In this document: in pieces, positions 26,459 through 35,203 of the stretch
Layout: every line of letters starts with the position of its first letter
Position numbering within the stretch: position 1 is the first letter of the stretch
From: an uncultured Flavobacteriales bacterium
GTDB taxonomy: Bacteria > Bacteroidota > Bacteroidia > Flavobacteriales > UBA1820
DNA: 59,420 nucleotides
Direction of reading: 5' to 3'
Assembly (NCBI GenBank): GCA_959608625.1
Contig: CAUHQV010000012.1
Location: 1-59,420 of the forward strand
Notes under the pieces: generated by a model
Database searches by the model: none
The model's input: only the letters and a program-made list of their open reading frames with translations
Told to the model about the DNA's origin: nothing
Position numbers and translations under genes: made by a program

Positions 26459-28335
26459 AAAGGATTATCTTACTATTCTGCCTGTTAAGCATCTCGTGGA
26501 TGGCTCAGGCGCAGACAATCGCAATTCCGGAAGTGGACAGTTTACCCCTGGAGTCGATCCGGTCAAAGCTCGATTCGGTGGCCACTACGGATAAGGCCTG
26601 GCGAACCCCTGTCGAAATATCGGTAGGGACGATGCCTTTGCCGGAGCTTATCCGTAACGTGGCAAAAACCGGAGGGGTCAATATCGGGATCAAAGGGGCC
26701 GATGAGGTCATGGCGACCTGTAATTTTTCGAATGCGAAAATAACAGACCTCGTGTACTATCTGTGCAAGGAATACAACCTCGATCTGGATTTAGTCGGGG
26801 ATATCGTTTCGATCTATCCCGTTGTCCCCCTGGTCGAACCGAAAATTTTGCAGATCCAGTATTCGGCGGAATCCAAGACCCTTAAATATGATCTGGAGAA
26901 CGACTGCCTTTACGATGTTTCTAAACGTATATCGGAAGTTTCAGGGATCAACCTTATCGTCCCGCAGCCTCTTTTGGCGCGCCAGGTTTCGGGGTTTGTC
27001 GGGGAAATGCCTGTCGACGAGGCCATAATTGCGCTGGCCTCGACAAACGGCCTCCGGGTGAAAAAGGAAAGCCCCGGCGTTTGGCGGATATCCGAAAGGG
27101 ATTCGTCGTCTCCGGGTATATCCTATGCCAATATCGATCCGATGGAAGACCCTCAATTGTCGGTGGACAGCCTCGGGTTTATTACGGCGCAGGTTGCCTC
27201 GGGAGACGTACAATCCATAATTCTCGATCTCTGTCATCGGATGGGGCTGAATTACTTTTTTGCTACGCCCATATCGCAGCGGACGTCGATCTATGTAAAG
27301 GAGGTGGAATTCGAAACCCTTTTGGGCCTGCTACTGTCGGGAACCCCGTATTCTTTCTATTGCGAGAACAATATATACATATTCGGGGCGAAAGGAGAGG
27401 GACCGGGAACCCCCGGAGCCGGATTGACCTCCGTAAGGGTAGTTTCGATGCGCAACCGTTCGGTGGACAAGATACCGGACGTGATTCCCGAGACTCTCAG
27501 AAAGGATTTGCAGATCAAACAATTCGGAGACCTGAACAGTATAATCATCTGCGGCGACCAGCGTCATATAGGGCGTGTGGTGACTTTTCTCAAATCTATC
27601 GACCAGAAAGTACCCCTTATCACCATCGAGGTGATGATCGCCGAGGTCACCAAAAAGACCCTTCAGGAGCTAGGCCTTACAGCCGGTCTGGGCAAAGCGC
27701 CCGAGAGCCCCAAAACATTCACTCCGTTTGACATGACCCTGAAAGGGAATACCATCAATGATCTGCTGGATCGTGTCGGTTTGGCTAACCTGGGGCGTGT
27801 AGGCGATAATTTCTATATGACCATCAAAGCCCTCGAGGAAAAAGGAGGCATAGAGGTCAAGTCGACGCCGAAGCTTTCGACTCTGAATGGCCATGAAGCA
27901 GTGCTCAAAAGCGGCGAAACGCAATACTATAAAGAAGTGCAAAACAGCATTATCGGCACGCAGAACCCGATACAGAGCGAATCGTATACCTGGAAAAGCG
28001 TGGATGCCAATATGACGCTCAAGATCGTACCTTTCGTCAGCGCCGACAGCACCATCACGCTTGATATCGAGATCGAACAAAGCGAGTTTACCGCCAGGGA
28101 AGAAAAATCGGCCCCTCCCGGTATAGCCACACGCAGTTTTAAGTCCCAGATCCGTCTGTATAATGGAGAAATGGTCCTTTTGGGCGGCATAGACCGCAGT
28201 GCGAAGGATAAAACGTCTACCGGATTGCCGCTGATTGCGCGTATACCTATCCTGCGCTGGATTTTCGGGACCACGCGCAACAATAAAAGCGATTACAAAT
28301 TGACGTTGTTCATCAAACCGACCGTGATAATGTGA
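26455..28335 (+). CDS. gspD: Secretin, outer-membrane channel (GspD/PilQ-like)
   Basis: A 626-residue secretin with a Sec signal peptide ending AQAQ (residue about 19). Periplasmic N-domains fill about residues 60-380. The C-terminal secretin domain starts near residue 386 (VPLITIEVMIAEVTKKT) and contains VKSTPKLSTLNGHEA and the closing LLGGIDRS...GLPLIARIPILRWIFG block typical of GspD and PilQ. It should form the multimeric outer-membrane pore of the system. No pilotin gene is evident nearby. It overlaps gspE by ATGA. Confidence 0.93.
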   Translation: MKRIILLFCLLSISWMAQAQTIAIPEVDSLPLESIRSKLDSVATTDKAWRTPVEISVGTMPLPELIRNVAKTGGVNIGIKGADEVMATCNFSNAKITDLVYYLCKEYNLDLDLVGDIVSIYPVVPLVEPKILQIQYSAESKTLKYDLENDCLYDVSKRISEVSGINLIVPQPLLARQVSGFVGEMPVDEAIIALASTNGLRVKKESPGVWRISERDSSSPGISYANIDPMEDPQLSVDSLGFITAQVASGDVQSIILDLCHRMGLNYFFATPISQRTSIYVKEVEFETLLGLLLSGTPYSFYCENNIYIFGAKGEGPGTPGAGLTSVRVVSMRNRSVDKIPDVIPETLRKDLQIKQFGDLNSIIICGDQRHIGRVVTFLKSIDQKVPLITIEVMIAEVTKKTLQELGLTAGLGKAPESPKTFTPFDMTLKGNTINDLLDRVGLANLGRVGDNFYMTIKALEEKGGIEVKSTPKLSTLNGHEAVLKSGETQYYKEVQNSIIGTQNPIQSESYTWKSVDANMTLKIVPFVSADSTITLDIEIEQSEFTAREEKSAPPGIATRSFKSQIRLYNGEMVLLGGIDRSAKDKTSTGLPLIARIPILRWIFGTTRNNKSDYKLTLFIKPTVIM

Positions 28336-29291
28336 TGATCCGCCTAAAGCAAATAATATCCCGTTTTAACGTGGTCGTTGCCGACTACGGCGACAGCAAG
28401 GACTGCCGTCTGCTCCTTTACGAATGCCATTGTAAAAAAGGGGAGATCGAAGTCGGCCCCCTGCAGGAGAGATCGGAACCGGATAAATCCTGGGATACAG
28501 CCCCGGTGCTGTTGTACGTCTGCGGCTATGGGGTGATAGGCAAACCGGCCGGGCAGGCCGAACAGATCGTGGCCGATAAGGAAAAATTCATTTCCTCGCA
28601 GCAGGGGGATGGTTCTGTTTGCTTTGTAAGAAAGTCGCAGGTTGGCCCCTTGCTCGATAAACTGGAAAAAACGTTGCTGCACGTCGAATGTGTGAATAGT
28701 GACATCAATATCCTTGCGTGCGCCAAGAAATATTATGTTTCTGCAGTCAGTTGGAAAAATCTGGTGCGACCCGATTCGATGGGTGCGCGGTTGTCGGCCC
28801 AATTATATAAGAAAGCGAAATTGTTCGTATTGGTCGTTGTTTTGGGGATGTTATCGGTCAACTTTGCCGTCCGCGGAACCATCGATAAAAAGTATGCCGA
28901 AGGCCATGCCCTGTTGAGCGCTCTGCAAAATGAGAAAGGGCGGCAGAACGAATTGTCGAAGCAGGAGCAGGATATGATGGAAGAGTTTGCCGTGGGCATA
29001 AGTTCGGGATTCGCCTTGCTGAGCGACCGCATAGGTGCTGCCCTGCCGGGCCCGGTGATCCTCCGGAATCTGGCGATCCAACCTCCTATCAAGCGCCTCG
29101 AAGAGGGTAAGCCGTTTAAGGTGGTGGCTTCGAAAGTCGTGGTCAAAGGCGAATCGGCCGACGCGGCCGGAATATCCCTTTTTGCCTCCCGCCTTAAGGA
29201 TATCGAGGGCGTGCGCCACCTGAAGATATCGTCGGTCGAACAAAACCGCGACGGACAATCCCTGAATTTCGTAATAGAGATGGAACTATGA
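28335..29291 (+). CDS. GspL/PilN-like inner-membrane assembly protein
   Basis: A 318-residue bitopic protein: a cytoplasmic part of about 160 residues, one membrane helix (about 163-180, KLFVLVVVLGMLSVNFAV), a coiled-coil segment and a periplasmic ferredoxin-like C-terminus ending in KISSVEQNRDGQSLNFVIEMEL. This is the layout of GspL or of a PilM-PilN fusion, although the cytoplasmic part is shorter than in classical GspL. Assignment is by topology and position between secretin and the GspM-like gene. Start is ATG overlapping the gspD stop; a GTG 3 nt earlier is an alternative. Confidence 0.6.
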   Translation: MIRLKQIISRFNVVVADYGDSKDCRLLLYECHCKKGEIEVGPLQERSEPDKSWDTAPVLLYVCGYGVIGKPAGQAEQIVADKEKFISSQQGDGSVCFVRKSQVGPLLDKLEKTLLHVECVNSDINILACAKKYYVSAVSWKNLVRPDSMGARLSAQLYKKAKLFVLVVVLGMLSVNFAVRGTIDKKYAEGHALLSALQNEKGRQNELSKQEQDMMEEFAVGISSGFALLSDRIGAALPGPVILRNLAIQPPIKRLEEGKPFKVVASKVVVKGESADAAGISLFASRLKDIEGVRHLKISSVEQNRDGQSLNFVIEMEL

Positions 29292-29779
29292 AAAAGAATT
29301 ACGGAGGATTGATACGCCTGTTTGTGTTGCTGGTAATACTTCCCCTGGCCGCGTGGTGCCTGGGAGTCGGCCCTACAGTAGGCCAATGGAGGAAGTGCCG
29401 CGCCGAGCAATCGGAGATCCGCTTGCTGGAGGCTACGGGGGACAGGCCCAAATCTTCCCCGAAATTGCAGGAGGATTTGCTCAACAACGGCGATCTGCTC
29501 AAGACTATTTTCCCCCGGATCGAAAAGAACGGTATCCATGTGGATCTTTATGTCCCTTTCCGGACTGAAACACGGGGCGCCATCACGCTCAGGAGTGCCG
29601 AGGTCGTCCTTCGGGGGGAGTATTCTTCATTGCTTAAAGTGATCTCCGCCCTGGAGCGCGATGTGCCGCAAATTTCTTTGCGTTCAGCCGAATTCGCCTC
29701 GGTGAATAACCTGCATGAAAAAAAACTGCAACTGCGTGTTTCCCTGATCGTACAACAATTAACGCACACCGAGCCATGA
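29288..29779 (+). CDS. GspM/PilO-like inner-membrane assembly protein
   Basis: A 163-residue protein with one N-terminal membrane helix (about 10-27), a helical linker and a small periplasmic domain with EVVLRGEYSSLLKVISALERD, the strand-helix pattern of PilO and GspM. These proteins form the inner-membrane platform with GspL/PilN. No strong sequence motif exists for the family, so the call rests on topology, size and gene order. It overlaps both neighbours by 4 nt. Confidence 0.6.
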   Translation: MKKNYGGLIRLFVLLVILPLAAWCLGVGPTVGQWRKCRAEQSEIRLLEATGDRPKSSPKLQEDLLNNGDLLKTIFPRIEKNGIHVDLYVPFRTETRGAITLRSAEVVLRGEYSSLLKVISALERDVPQISLRSAEFASVNNLHEKKLQLRVSLIVQQLTHTEP

Positions 29780-30240
29780 AATCGAAGACTACGGTATATC
29801 TGCTCATTGCCGCCGTGATGGTCATCTGGGGCGTGATCGCCTGGAAGTTGTTCGCACCTTCCCGGATCGCGCTATCCACCACGCCCCCTTCGGCTCCCCA
29901 AACCGTAGTCGTTTCGGAAAGAGATACGTTAATACTCGGCTATCCCGATCCTTTTCTGAAAAAGCAGCCGGGAGTTTCGGGATCCGGGCATACCGCTCCT
30001 CCGGTCAAGAAAAAGGAACCGGAACCCCAGCCACCGAAAATAAGAGAAGAATGCCAGTTGAGGTATATAGGCCATATACGTCAGGGGAAGGTGCGCCGTT
30101 GTATCGTCGAATCCGGCGGGGCGCACCATTCGGCAGCGATGGGAGAATCTGTCGATGGTTTCCGTTTGGCAAAGATATTTCCCGATTCATTGGTATTCAC
30201 AAAGGATGGTTTTTCATACACCGTCGGTCTCTCGCGATGA
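29776..30240 (+). CDS. GspC/PilP-like secretin-interacting protein
   Basis: A 154-residue protein with an N-terminal membrane helix (about 7-26), a proline-rich linker (PPVKKKEPEPQPPK) and a C-terminal small beta domain with LRYIGHIRQGKVRRCIVESGG and GESVDGFRLAKIFPDSLVF. This matches the homology-region fold of GspC and PilP, which link the inner-membrane platform to the secretin. Assigned by domain pattern and position. The stop overlaps the next start by ATGA. Confidence 0.65.
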   Translation: MKSKTTVYLLIAAVMVIWGVIAWKLFAPSRIALSTTPPSAPQTVVVSERDTLILGYPDPFLKKQPGVSGSGHTAPPVKKKEPEPQPPKIREECQLRYIGHIRQGKVRRCIVESGGAHHSAAMGESVDGFRLAKIFPDSLVFTKDGFSYTVGLSR

Positions 30241-31439
30241 AACGGATTGGAAATTTAAAGGCCGGAGCGCTGTCTACCGTCATCGTGGTGAGCGCCCTTA
30301 TGATGCTGGTCGTGATGGCCCTTGTTTCGTTGTGGGATATGGATATGCTGCTTTTTTCAAGGACACAATACCTGAAATCCCAAAAAGCCGACATCGAGTC
30401 CGCTTATTTGCTCTACAGCACCTATCCCGACCGTTTTACGCAGAAGGAAACTGAACTTACGATTTTCGACGACCGCCCCTGGTCGAAAGTCAGGATCGAA
30501 CGGGATCGATGGGGGCTCTATGAATTGGTATCCGTCTCGGTCGAAAAACCGGCGTTCACCCGGACAAAGCTTATGGGGCTGCGGGAACCGTCGGCCTATG
30601 GTACGGGGTTTTATCATCCCGAAAATCAGATGTCCATTACCCTGGCCGGAAATACGAATATCCTCACTACGGCTTATCTTCCCCGCAATGGTTTTATTTA
30701 CGGGCAGATGAATTCGGCGTTTTTCGATGGCAAAGAATTGGAATCGGCCCAAATGAAACCCGCCGATCCCCTGTTTCCCGTTGCGCCACAGGAGATACTT
30801 GCCGGGGTCGATTCGATATTCTCCGTCCAACCGTCCTCCCGGCTTTCTGCAGGAAATACATCGGTCCCCTTTTACAAAAGCCCCCCTCTTATCCTATCGG
30901 CCGGTAGCGATATCTATAACTGTAACCTGGCGGGAAAGGTGGTCGTGGTAGGGGATGAATTGACGGTCGATTCCACTTGCCGTTTCCGCGATATTATCAT
31001 CATTTGTTCGAACCTGGTCGTAGGAAAAGGATTTGAGGGCTCGATGCAGGTTTTTGCGCGGGATTCGGTGGTCGTCGAGCCTAATGCCCGGTTGCTCTCT
31101 CCTTCCGGAATTTACGCCGGCAACCGGGTAAGATTGTCGGATAACACCCAAGTGAACGGGTATGTCATCGTGAATCCCCTGGAAGAACCGGAGATAACAA
31201 CGCCCAATTACGTATCGGCGCGTAAATCTGTGGTCCGCGGTTTTGTGTATGTCGATGGGAATGCCCAGCTGCAGGGGATAGTTTCGGGGAGTGTTTTTAT
31301 CAAAGAAGCCATGTATTATGCCCCCACTGGGTATTACAGGGGGATGATCCATGATTTCACTTTGCTGGAAAACCCCGGTGTGGCATATCCTATCTGGTTG
31401 GATCAAGGCAAAAGGAGGGAGGCGGAATGGGTAAAATAA
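30237..31439 (+). CDS. GspK/PilX-like membrane protein with predicted beta-helix
   Basis: A 400-residue protein. The N-terminus NLKAGALSTVIVVSALMMLVVMALVSLWD resembles the class III signal of GspK-type minor pseudopilins, which lack the glutamate at +5. Residues about 230-375 form short repeating strands (NCNLAGKVVVVGDELTVD, FRDIIIICSNLVVGKG, MQVFARDSVVVEPNA, VRLSDNTQVNGYVIV, SARKSVVRGFVYVDGNAQLQG), the pattern of a right- or left-handed beta-helix as in bactofilins. Ordinary GspK has no such domain. It may cap the pseudopilus or contact cargo, but the function is inferred only. An upstream in-frame start is less likely than this ATGA-coupled one. Confidence 0.55.
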   Translation: MKRIGNLKAGALSTVIVVSALMMLVVMALVSLWDMDMLLFSRTQYLKSQKADIESAYLLYSTYPDRFTQKETELTIFDDRPWSKVRIERDRWGLYELVSVSVEKPAFTRTKLMGLREPSAYGTGFYHPENQMSITLAGNTNILTTAYLPRNGFIYGQMNSAFFDGKELESAQMKPADPLFPVAPQEILAGVDSIFSVQPSSRLSAGNTSVPFYKSPPLILSAGSDIYNCNLAGKVVVVGDELTVDSTCRFRDIIIICSNLVVGKGFEGSMQVFARDSVVVEPNARLLSPSGIYAGNRVRLSDNTQVNGYVIVNPLEEPEITTPNYVSARKSVVRGFVYVDGNAQLQGIVSGSVFIKEAMYYAPTGYYRGMIHDFTLLENPGVAYPIWLDQGKRREAEWVK

Positions 31440-31789
31440 TCGACAGTCAGCTAAAAGGCAGCACTCTTATAGAGGTCATCACGGCATCTATCATATTCCT
31501 CATTGTTTTCATCGCGTCTTTTTCCGTTCTCTCCGGGCTTATCCCGGCCGATAACAATGCGATCGAACTGGTGGATGCCGATTACCGGGCCTCGTCCGTT
31601 TTCCGGGAATTGTCGGACGGATTGCATGAGGACGGAGAATATGCGACGAAATACTCCTGGGGGAAAATAATTGCTACCCTGGAGCCGTACTCCGATTATG
31701 CCGGCCTGCAACAACTGTGCATAACTGTCACTTTGACAAAAAGCAATAAACGGATCGTTTACAAATATGTGGTGGAAAGGATTCAATAA
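31427..31789 (+). CDS. Minor pseudopilin (GspI/GspH-like)
   Basis: A 120-residue protein with a class III signal: LKG is followed by STLIEVITASIIFLIVFIASF, with glycine at -1 and glutamate at mature position +5. The short C-terminal domain resembles minor pseudopilins. It overlaps the preceding gene by 13 nt and the following one by 23 nt. It is probably part of the tip complex that starts pseudopilus assembly. Which of GspH, I or J it equals cannot be decided. Confidence 0.75.
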   Translation: MGKIIDSQLKGSTLIEVITASIIFLIVFIASFSVLSGLIPADNNAIELVDADYRASSVFRELSDGLHEDGEYATKYSWGKIIATLEPYSDYAGLQQLCITVTLTKSNKRIVYKYVVERIQ

Positions 31790-32273
31790 GGCTCACCTGA
31801 AGGCGTCGACACTTGCGGAGTTGCTCGTGGTCCTGGTAGTGACTTCGATACTCCTTTTATCGGTTACCGACGGGCTTACCCTTTTCGGGCGGTACGCCCG
31901 CCTTATTACCGAAAAGGTGACTCGCAATGGAGAGGTATGGGAGGGCTATTGCCATTTGGAATCGCTTGTGGCCTCGTCCGATAGCCTGGCGCTGATGCCA
32001 TCCGGCCGGATCGAAGTCTATCAGGCTGGGGTGGCAGCGGAACTTTCTGTCAGCGACAGCGTCTTGTCGTTTTCGAGGGAGGGAAAGAAAGATACCCTCC
32101 TCCGTTCGGTAGCCAGTATGGATGTTTCGGCGTCTGCCTTGGGGAACGATTCGCTTCTTGTCTTTATGGCGATCGACCAAAGGAGGTTGCGGATCGCATT
32201 TGCCCCACATCCGAAGCCCCGGACGGTCACTCCGGAATTGTATGATCTGGAAGAAAAATATCGATATGAATAA
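31767..32273 (+). CDS. Minor pseudopilin with alanine at the cleavage site (GspJ/GspH-like)
   Basis: A 168-residue protein starting with a basic leader KAHLKA and the hydrophobic stretch STLAELLVVLVVTSILLLSV. Glutamate is at +5, but the -1 residue is alanine instead of the usual glycine. The C-terminal domain is unlike any I recognise. Heavy overlap with both neighbours (23 nt and 8 nt) argues for co-expression at fixed ratio. Confidence 0.7.
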   Translation: MWWKGFNKAHLKASTLAELLVVLVVTSILLLSVTDGLTLFGRYARLITEKVTRNGEVWEGYCHLESLVASSDSLALMPSGRIEVYQAGVAAELSVSDSVLSFSREGKKDTLLRSVASMDVSASALGNDSLLVFMAIDQRRLRIAFAPHPKPRTVTPELYDLEEKYRYE

Positions 32274-33315
32274 ACAGACGCAGCTATCCGCCGCCAAAAA
32301 ACAATTGTTTTTTGCAGGCTTACACTCTTTACTGTCCGCAGGGCTCGATTTTTCCACGTCGTTCTCTCTTTTGATTTCTTCGGAGCAGAATGACAAACTC
32401 AGGCAATTGGTGCGCACCTTGTACGATGGGGTGGTTTCCGGGTCGGCCTTGTGGAAAACGATGCAAGCGTCCGGTTGCTTCTCTGCGCTCGATTTCGGGG
32501 TTATCCGGATAGGGGAACAGACAGGCCGTATAAACGATGCGTTGGAATTCTTATCGGATTATTACCGCAAGCGTATGGAGCAGCAAAGGATGATAACTTC
32601 GGCCGTGAGCTATCCTGTCGTGATCCTTTGTACGGCTCTTGTGGTGGTAACGTTTATGGTGTTGGTCATCGTGCCGATGTTCGAGCAAGTCTACTCGCGT
32701 ATGGGGAGCGAACTCCCGGCCTTGACGCAGATGACCATATCGTTTTCGAAGAGTTTTCCGGGCTATATGGCTGTTTTTGCTGTATTTTTCTTGGGGGGAG
32801 TGTGTTTTTTCCTGTTCTGGGGGCAAAGGCCGAAGGTGCGTGCTGCTTTGGCTTCGCTTCTTATACGCCTGCCTTTGGTCGGGAATATTTTGCGCAAAAA
32901 TGAACAGGCCCGGTTCTGTAGGCTTCTCTACCTGCTCCTTGTATCGGGAGTTCCTTTACTGCACGGACTGGAGATGTTGCAGCAGATCATCACATTCTAC
33001 CCCTACCAGGCTTCTTTAGAGGATTTTTGTAAGTCGTTGAAACGGGGAGAACTGCTCTACACGAATATGGAACGCTATTCTTTCCTTTATGATCCGAAAT
33101 TCACGACGTTGGTACGGGTGGGTGAAGAAACCCATCGACTCCCCCAGATGCTCAAACGCCATGGCGATGAGTTAACCTCGGAACTTGAATATAGCCTGAA
33201 ACAGTTGGGAACGATGCTCGAACCGGTGCTGATCCTTTTTGTCGGAGTGCTTGTGGCGGTAATCCTGATCTCGATGTATCTGCCGATGTTCAAACTGGGT
33301 GGGATTATGGGATAA
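32266..33315 (+). CDS. gspF: Type II secretion/type IV pilus inner-membrane platform protein (GspF/PilC-like)
   Basis: A 349-residue polytopic protein with two GspF domains: residues about 15-130 (GLHSLLSAGLDFSTSF, IRIGEQTGRINDALEFLSDYY) and about 215-335 (CRLLYLLLVSGVPLLHGLEML, VRVGEETHRLPQMLKRHGDEL), each followed by hydrophobic helices. These are the conserved repeats of GspF/PilC, the platform that couples ATPase rotation to pilin insertion. The longer open frame was trimmed to the ATG that overlaps the previous stop. Last gene of the operon; decayed mobile DNA begins 26 bp later. Confidence 0.92.
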   Translation: MNKQTQLSAAKKQLFFAGLHSLLSAGLDFSTSFSLLISSEQNDKLRQLVRTLYDGVVSGSALWKTMQASGCFSALDFGVIRIGEQTGRINDALEFLSDYYRKRMEQQRMITSAVSYPVVILCTALVVVTFMVLVIVPMFEQVYSRMGSELPALTQMTISFSKSFPGYMAVFAVFFLGGVCFFLFWGQRPKVRAALASLLIRLPLVGNILRKNEQARFCRLLYLLLVSGVPLLHGLEMLQQIITFYPYQASLEDFCKSLKRGELLYTNMERYSFLYDPKFTTLVRVGEETHRLPQMLKRHGDELTSELEYSLKQLGTMLEPVLILFVGVLVAVILISMYLPMFKLGGIMG

Positions 33316-33341
33316 TTTTTAAAAGGATTAATACGACGCAA

Positions 33342-33818
33342 CGGTACAGCGACTATTCGGCTATAAACGAGAAGAATATCCGCCGGCTGGAGGGGGCATC
33401 TGCGTGATCGACCTCACCCAGAAGAAAACAGGCGAGCGGGTTATTATTCCCGTTCGTCCGGAACTGGCGGCCATACTGGAAAAGTACGGTTTTCAACCTT
33501 CCGCACATCTATAAACAGAAGATCAACGCCCGGATTAAAGAAGATTGCCAGTTGGCCGGGATAGATGAGCTTGTTACCATCCACTCGATACGGGGAGGAA
33601 AGAGCCTATCCGAAACGCTACCCAAATACAAACTGGTAAAGACTCACACCGCCCGGCGTTCCGGCGCGACGAATATGTATCTGGCCGGAATACCTACCAT
33701 CGACATTATGAAGCTGACGGGCCACCGCACGGAGAGTGAGTTTTTGAAGTACATCAAAGTAACGAAAAAGGAAACGGCGCATAAGATGTTGCTTCATCCT
33801 TACTTTTCGGGAAAGTAA
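33342..33818 (+). pseudogene. Tyrosine recombinase (integrase) remnant, frameshifted
   Basis: The C-terminal catalytic half of a Bacteroides-type integrase in three frames. It begins abruptly at RYSDYSAINEKNIRRLEG, shifts to GICVIDLTQKKTGERVIIPVRPEL, then to FNLPHIYKQKINARIKEDCQLAGIDEL. The last 88 codons are intact and hold HTARRSG (H-x-x-R), TGH and the catalytic-type Y in FLKYI. The N-terminal domains are missing. Two frameshifts and truncation make it non-functional. It marks the left edge of an old element next to gspF. Confidence 0.85.
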
Positions 33819-33849
33819 GCCTACTTTTAACGCATCAGACCACAACACT

Positions 33850-33975
33850 ATGAACAAAGGAGAAATAGCCATTTACCAGGCGCCGGACGGAACGGCGTCC
33901 ATCGACGTAAAATTGGAAAAAGAATCTGTTTGGCTCAACCGCCAGCAAATGGCCGAACTTTTCGACCGGGATATA
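33850..33975 (+). pseudogene. RhuM-family protein N-terminal fragment
   Basis: MNKGEIAIYQAPDGTASIDVKLEKESVWLNRQQMAELFDRD is the start of a RhuM-type protein (found with mobile elements). After about 42 codons the similarity stops and the frame runs into unrelated sequence. Truncated and presumably inactive. Confidence 0.55.
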
Positions 33976-33994
33976 TTCGATATACATAACGAAG

Positions 33995-34867
33995 TGATGC
34001 TGTTCCATCCGCAGAGCCTGGCCCGGTATAAAGGAATGATGGGAGTGGCGGGCGTGAAAGTGGCCGAAGTGCAGGCCAGTCTGAACGGAACAAACACAGG
34101 GCCTGCGCTATGAAGTGAACGGGTAAAGTTTCAAAGCCTCCCGAATAGACCGCTCTATGAGCTTTGCAAACCTCCGGAAAGAACTGGAGCGTAACCGCAC
34201 GGAAATCCGCCGCAGCTACGGAACTTCATCCTATGAAGAGGCCAGACGGCGCATATTCGAGGCCCACACCCAGGTAATGACTTATTATACAGGAAATGCA
34301 GAAACAGGGCGTCCGTACTACGAAAGTCGAATACTCCCGGGACGGGAAAAAGGAACTGGAAGCCCTTCGGATGGAGAGCGCAGGCACAGCCTCCGATCCT
34401 ATGAAGCCGACCGGAGTATGGAATTGGACTTGATTACCGAAGACCTGAAACGGACGCCCCCGGAACCCGCTCGACAGGATAAACTCCCCGTTGCGGAAAA
34501 GTCGGAAAACTCCGCTTTCTTCGGCTGTATGCCGGAACCGGAATACGATTATTTTCAACCGAAACTAACTAAAACCCTGAAACCTGTTTCTCCGCCCGTG
34601 GATGAAACCCGCCAAAGCCCTCTATTCAACTCATCTAAGGGAGGCTTCTTTGAAAACCTCCGGTCGTTCGGCGGTGGAGGGGGACAAAAAAACGAAGACG
34701 ATGAAGAAGAACAACCCCAAAAGAAAGGAAAAAGCCGGGATAGGCATGTAACAAAAGACAAACTTAAAAACAGAAAGAATGAAAAACCCAAGAATGAACA
34801 CCAGCGAAATAGCAGAAATACTCATCGCCGAACTTGCCAAATTGGAAAGGTGTGCAAAAGATATTAA
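33995..34867 (+). pseudogene. Mobilisation protein (relaxase) C-terminal remnant
   Basis: Sequence reading GVKVAEVQASLNGTNTG continues in another frame as LRYEVNG, then a stop codon, then SFKASRIDRSMSFANLRKELERNRTEIRRSYGTSSYEEARRRIFEAHTQVM in the frame of the 236-codon ORF that starts at 34157. The tail is very charged (EDDEEEQPQKKGKSRDR). It looks like the non-catalytic C-terminus of a Bacteroides MobB-type relaxase, whose catalytic N-terminus is lost. The family call is from general resemblance and from the next gene, a typical relaxase neighbour; it could be another conjugation protein. Confidence 0.45.
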
Positions 34868-35144
34868 AGAGGCTGTAGATAGGGCGGAACGAATCCGATT
34901 CCCCGTCGATACCTCCAAGCTGGAGCGGACCGCAAAACAGATGAATGACAACCTTGTTTCCTGTTGCTATGCCGACATCCATATCCGGTGCGATGTGCTT
35001 AAATGGGTGTTGTGTGTGGTGTTGGGATTGGTAGCGGCTCTTTCCATCTCTTCGGCGGTGTTTTACCACCGGTGGAAAGAGGCGGTGGGAGTGGAACAGG
35101 CGGAAGTGAAAGACATTCTTCCGTCAGAGGAAGAAATAAAATAA
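34779..35144 (+). CDS. Small membrane protein of mobilisation modules
   Basis: A 121-residue protein: a helical, charged N-terminal half (EIAEILIAELAKLERCAKDIKEAV), one membrane helix at about 77-96 (VLKWVLCVVLGLVAALSISS) and a short acidic tail. Genes of this type follow relaxase genes in Bacteroides mobilisable elements. It overlaps the relaxase remnant by 89 nt in another frame. A start at 34794 (MNTSEIAE) is equally possible. With the relaxase broken it may be without function. Confidence 0.5.
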   Translation: MKNPRMNTSEIAEILIAELAKLERCAKDIKEAVDRAERIRFPVDTSKLERTAKQMNDNLVSCCYADIHIRCDVLKWVLCVVLGLVAALSISSAVFYHRWKEAVGVEQAEVKDILPSEEEIK

Positions 35145-35203
35145 TATTTTTATATAACTATTTTATTAGTAGAGTTTATTTTTGTCGATAGATAGGTTTA
35201 TAT

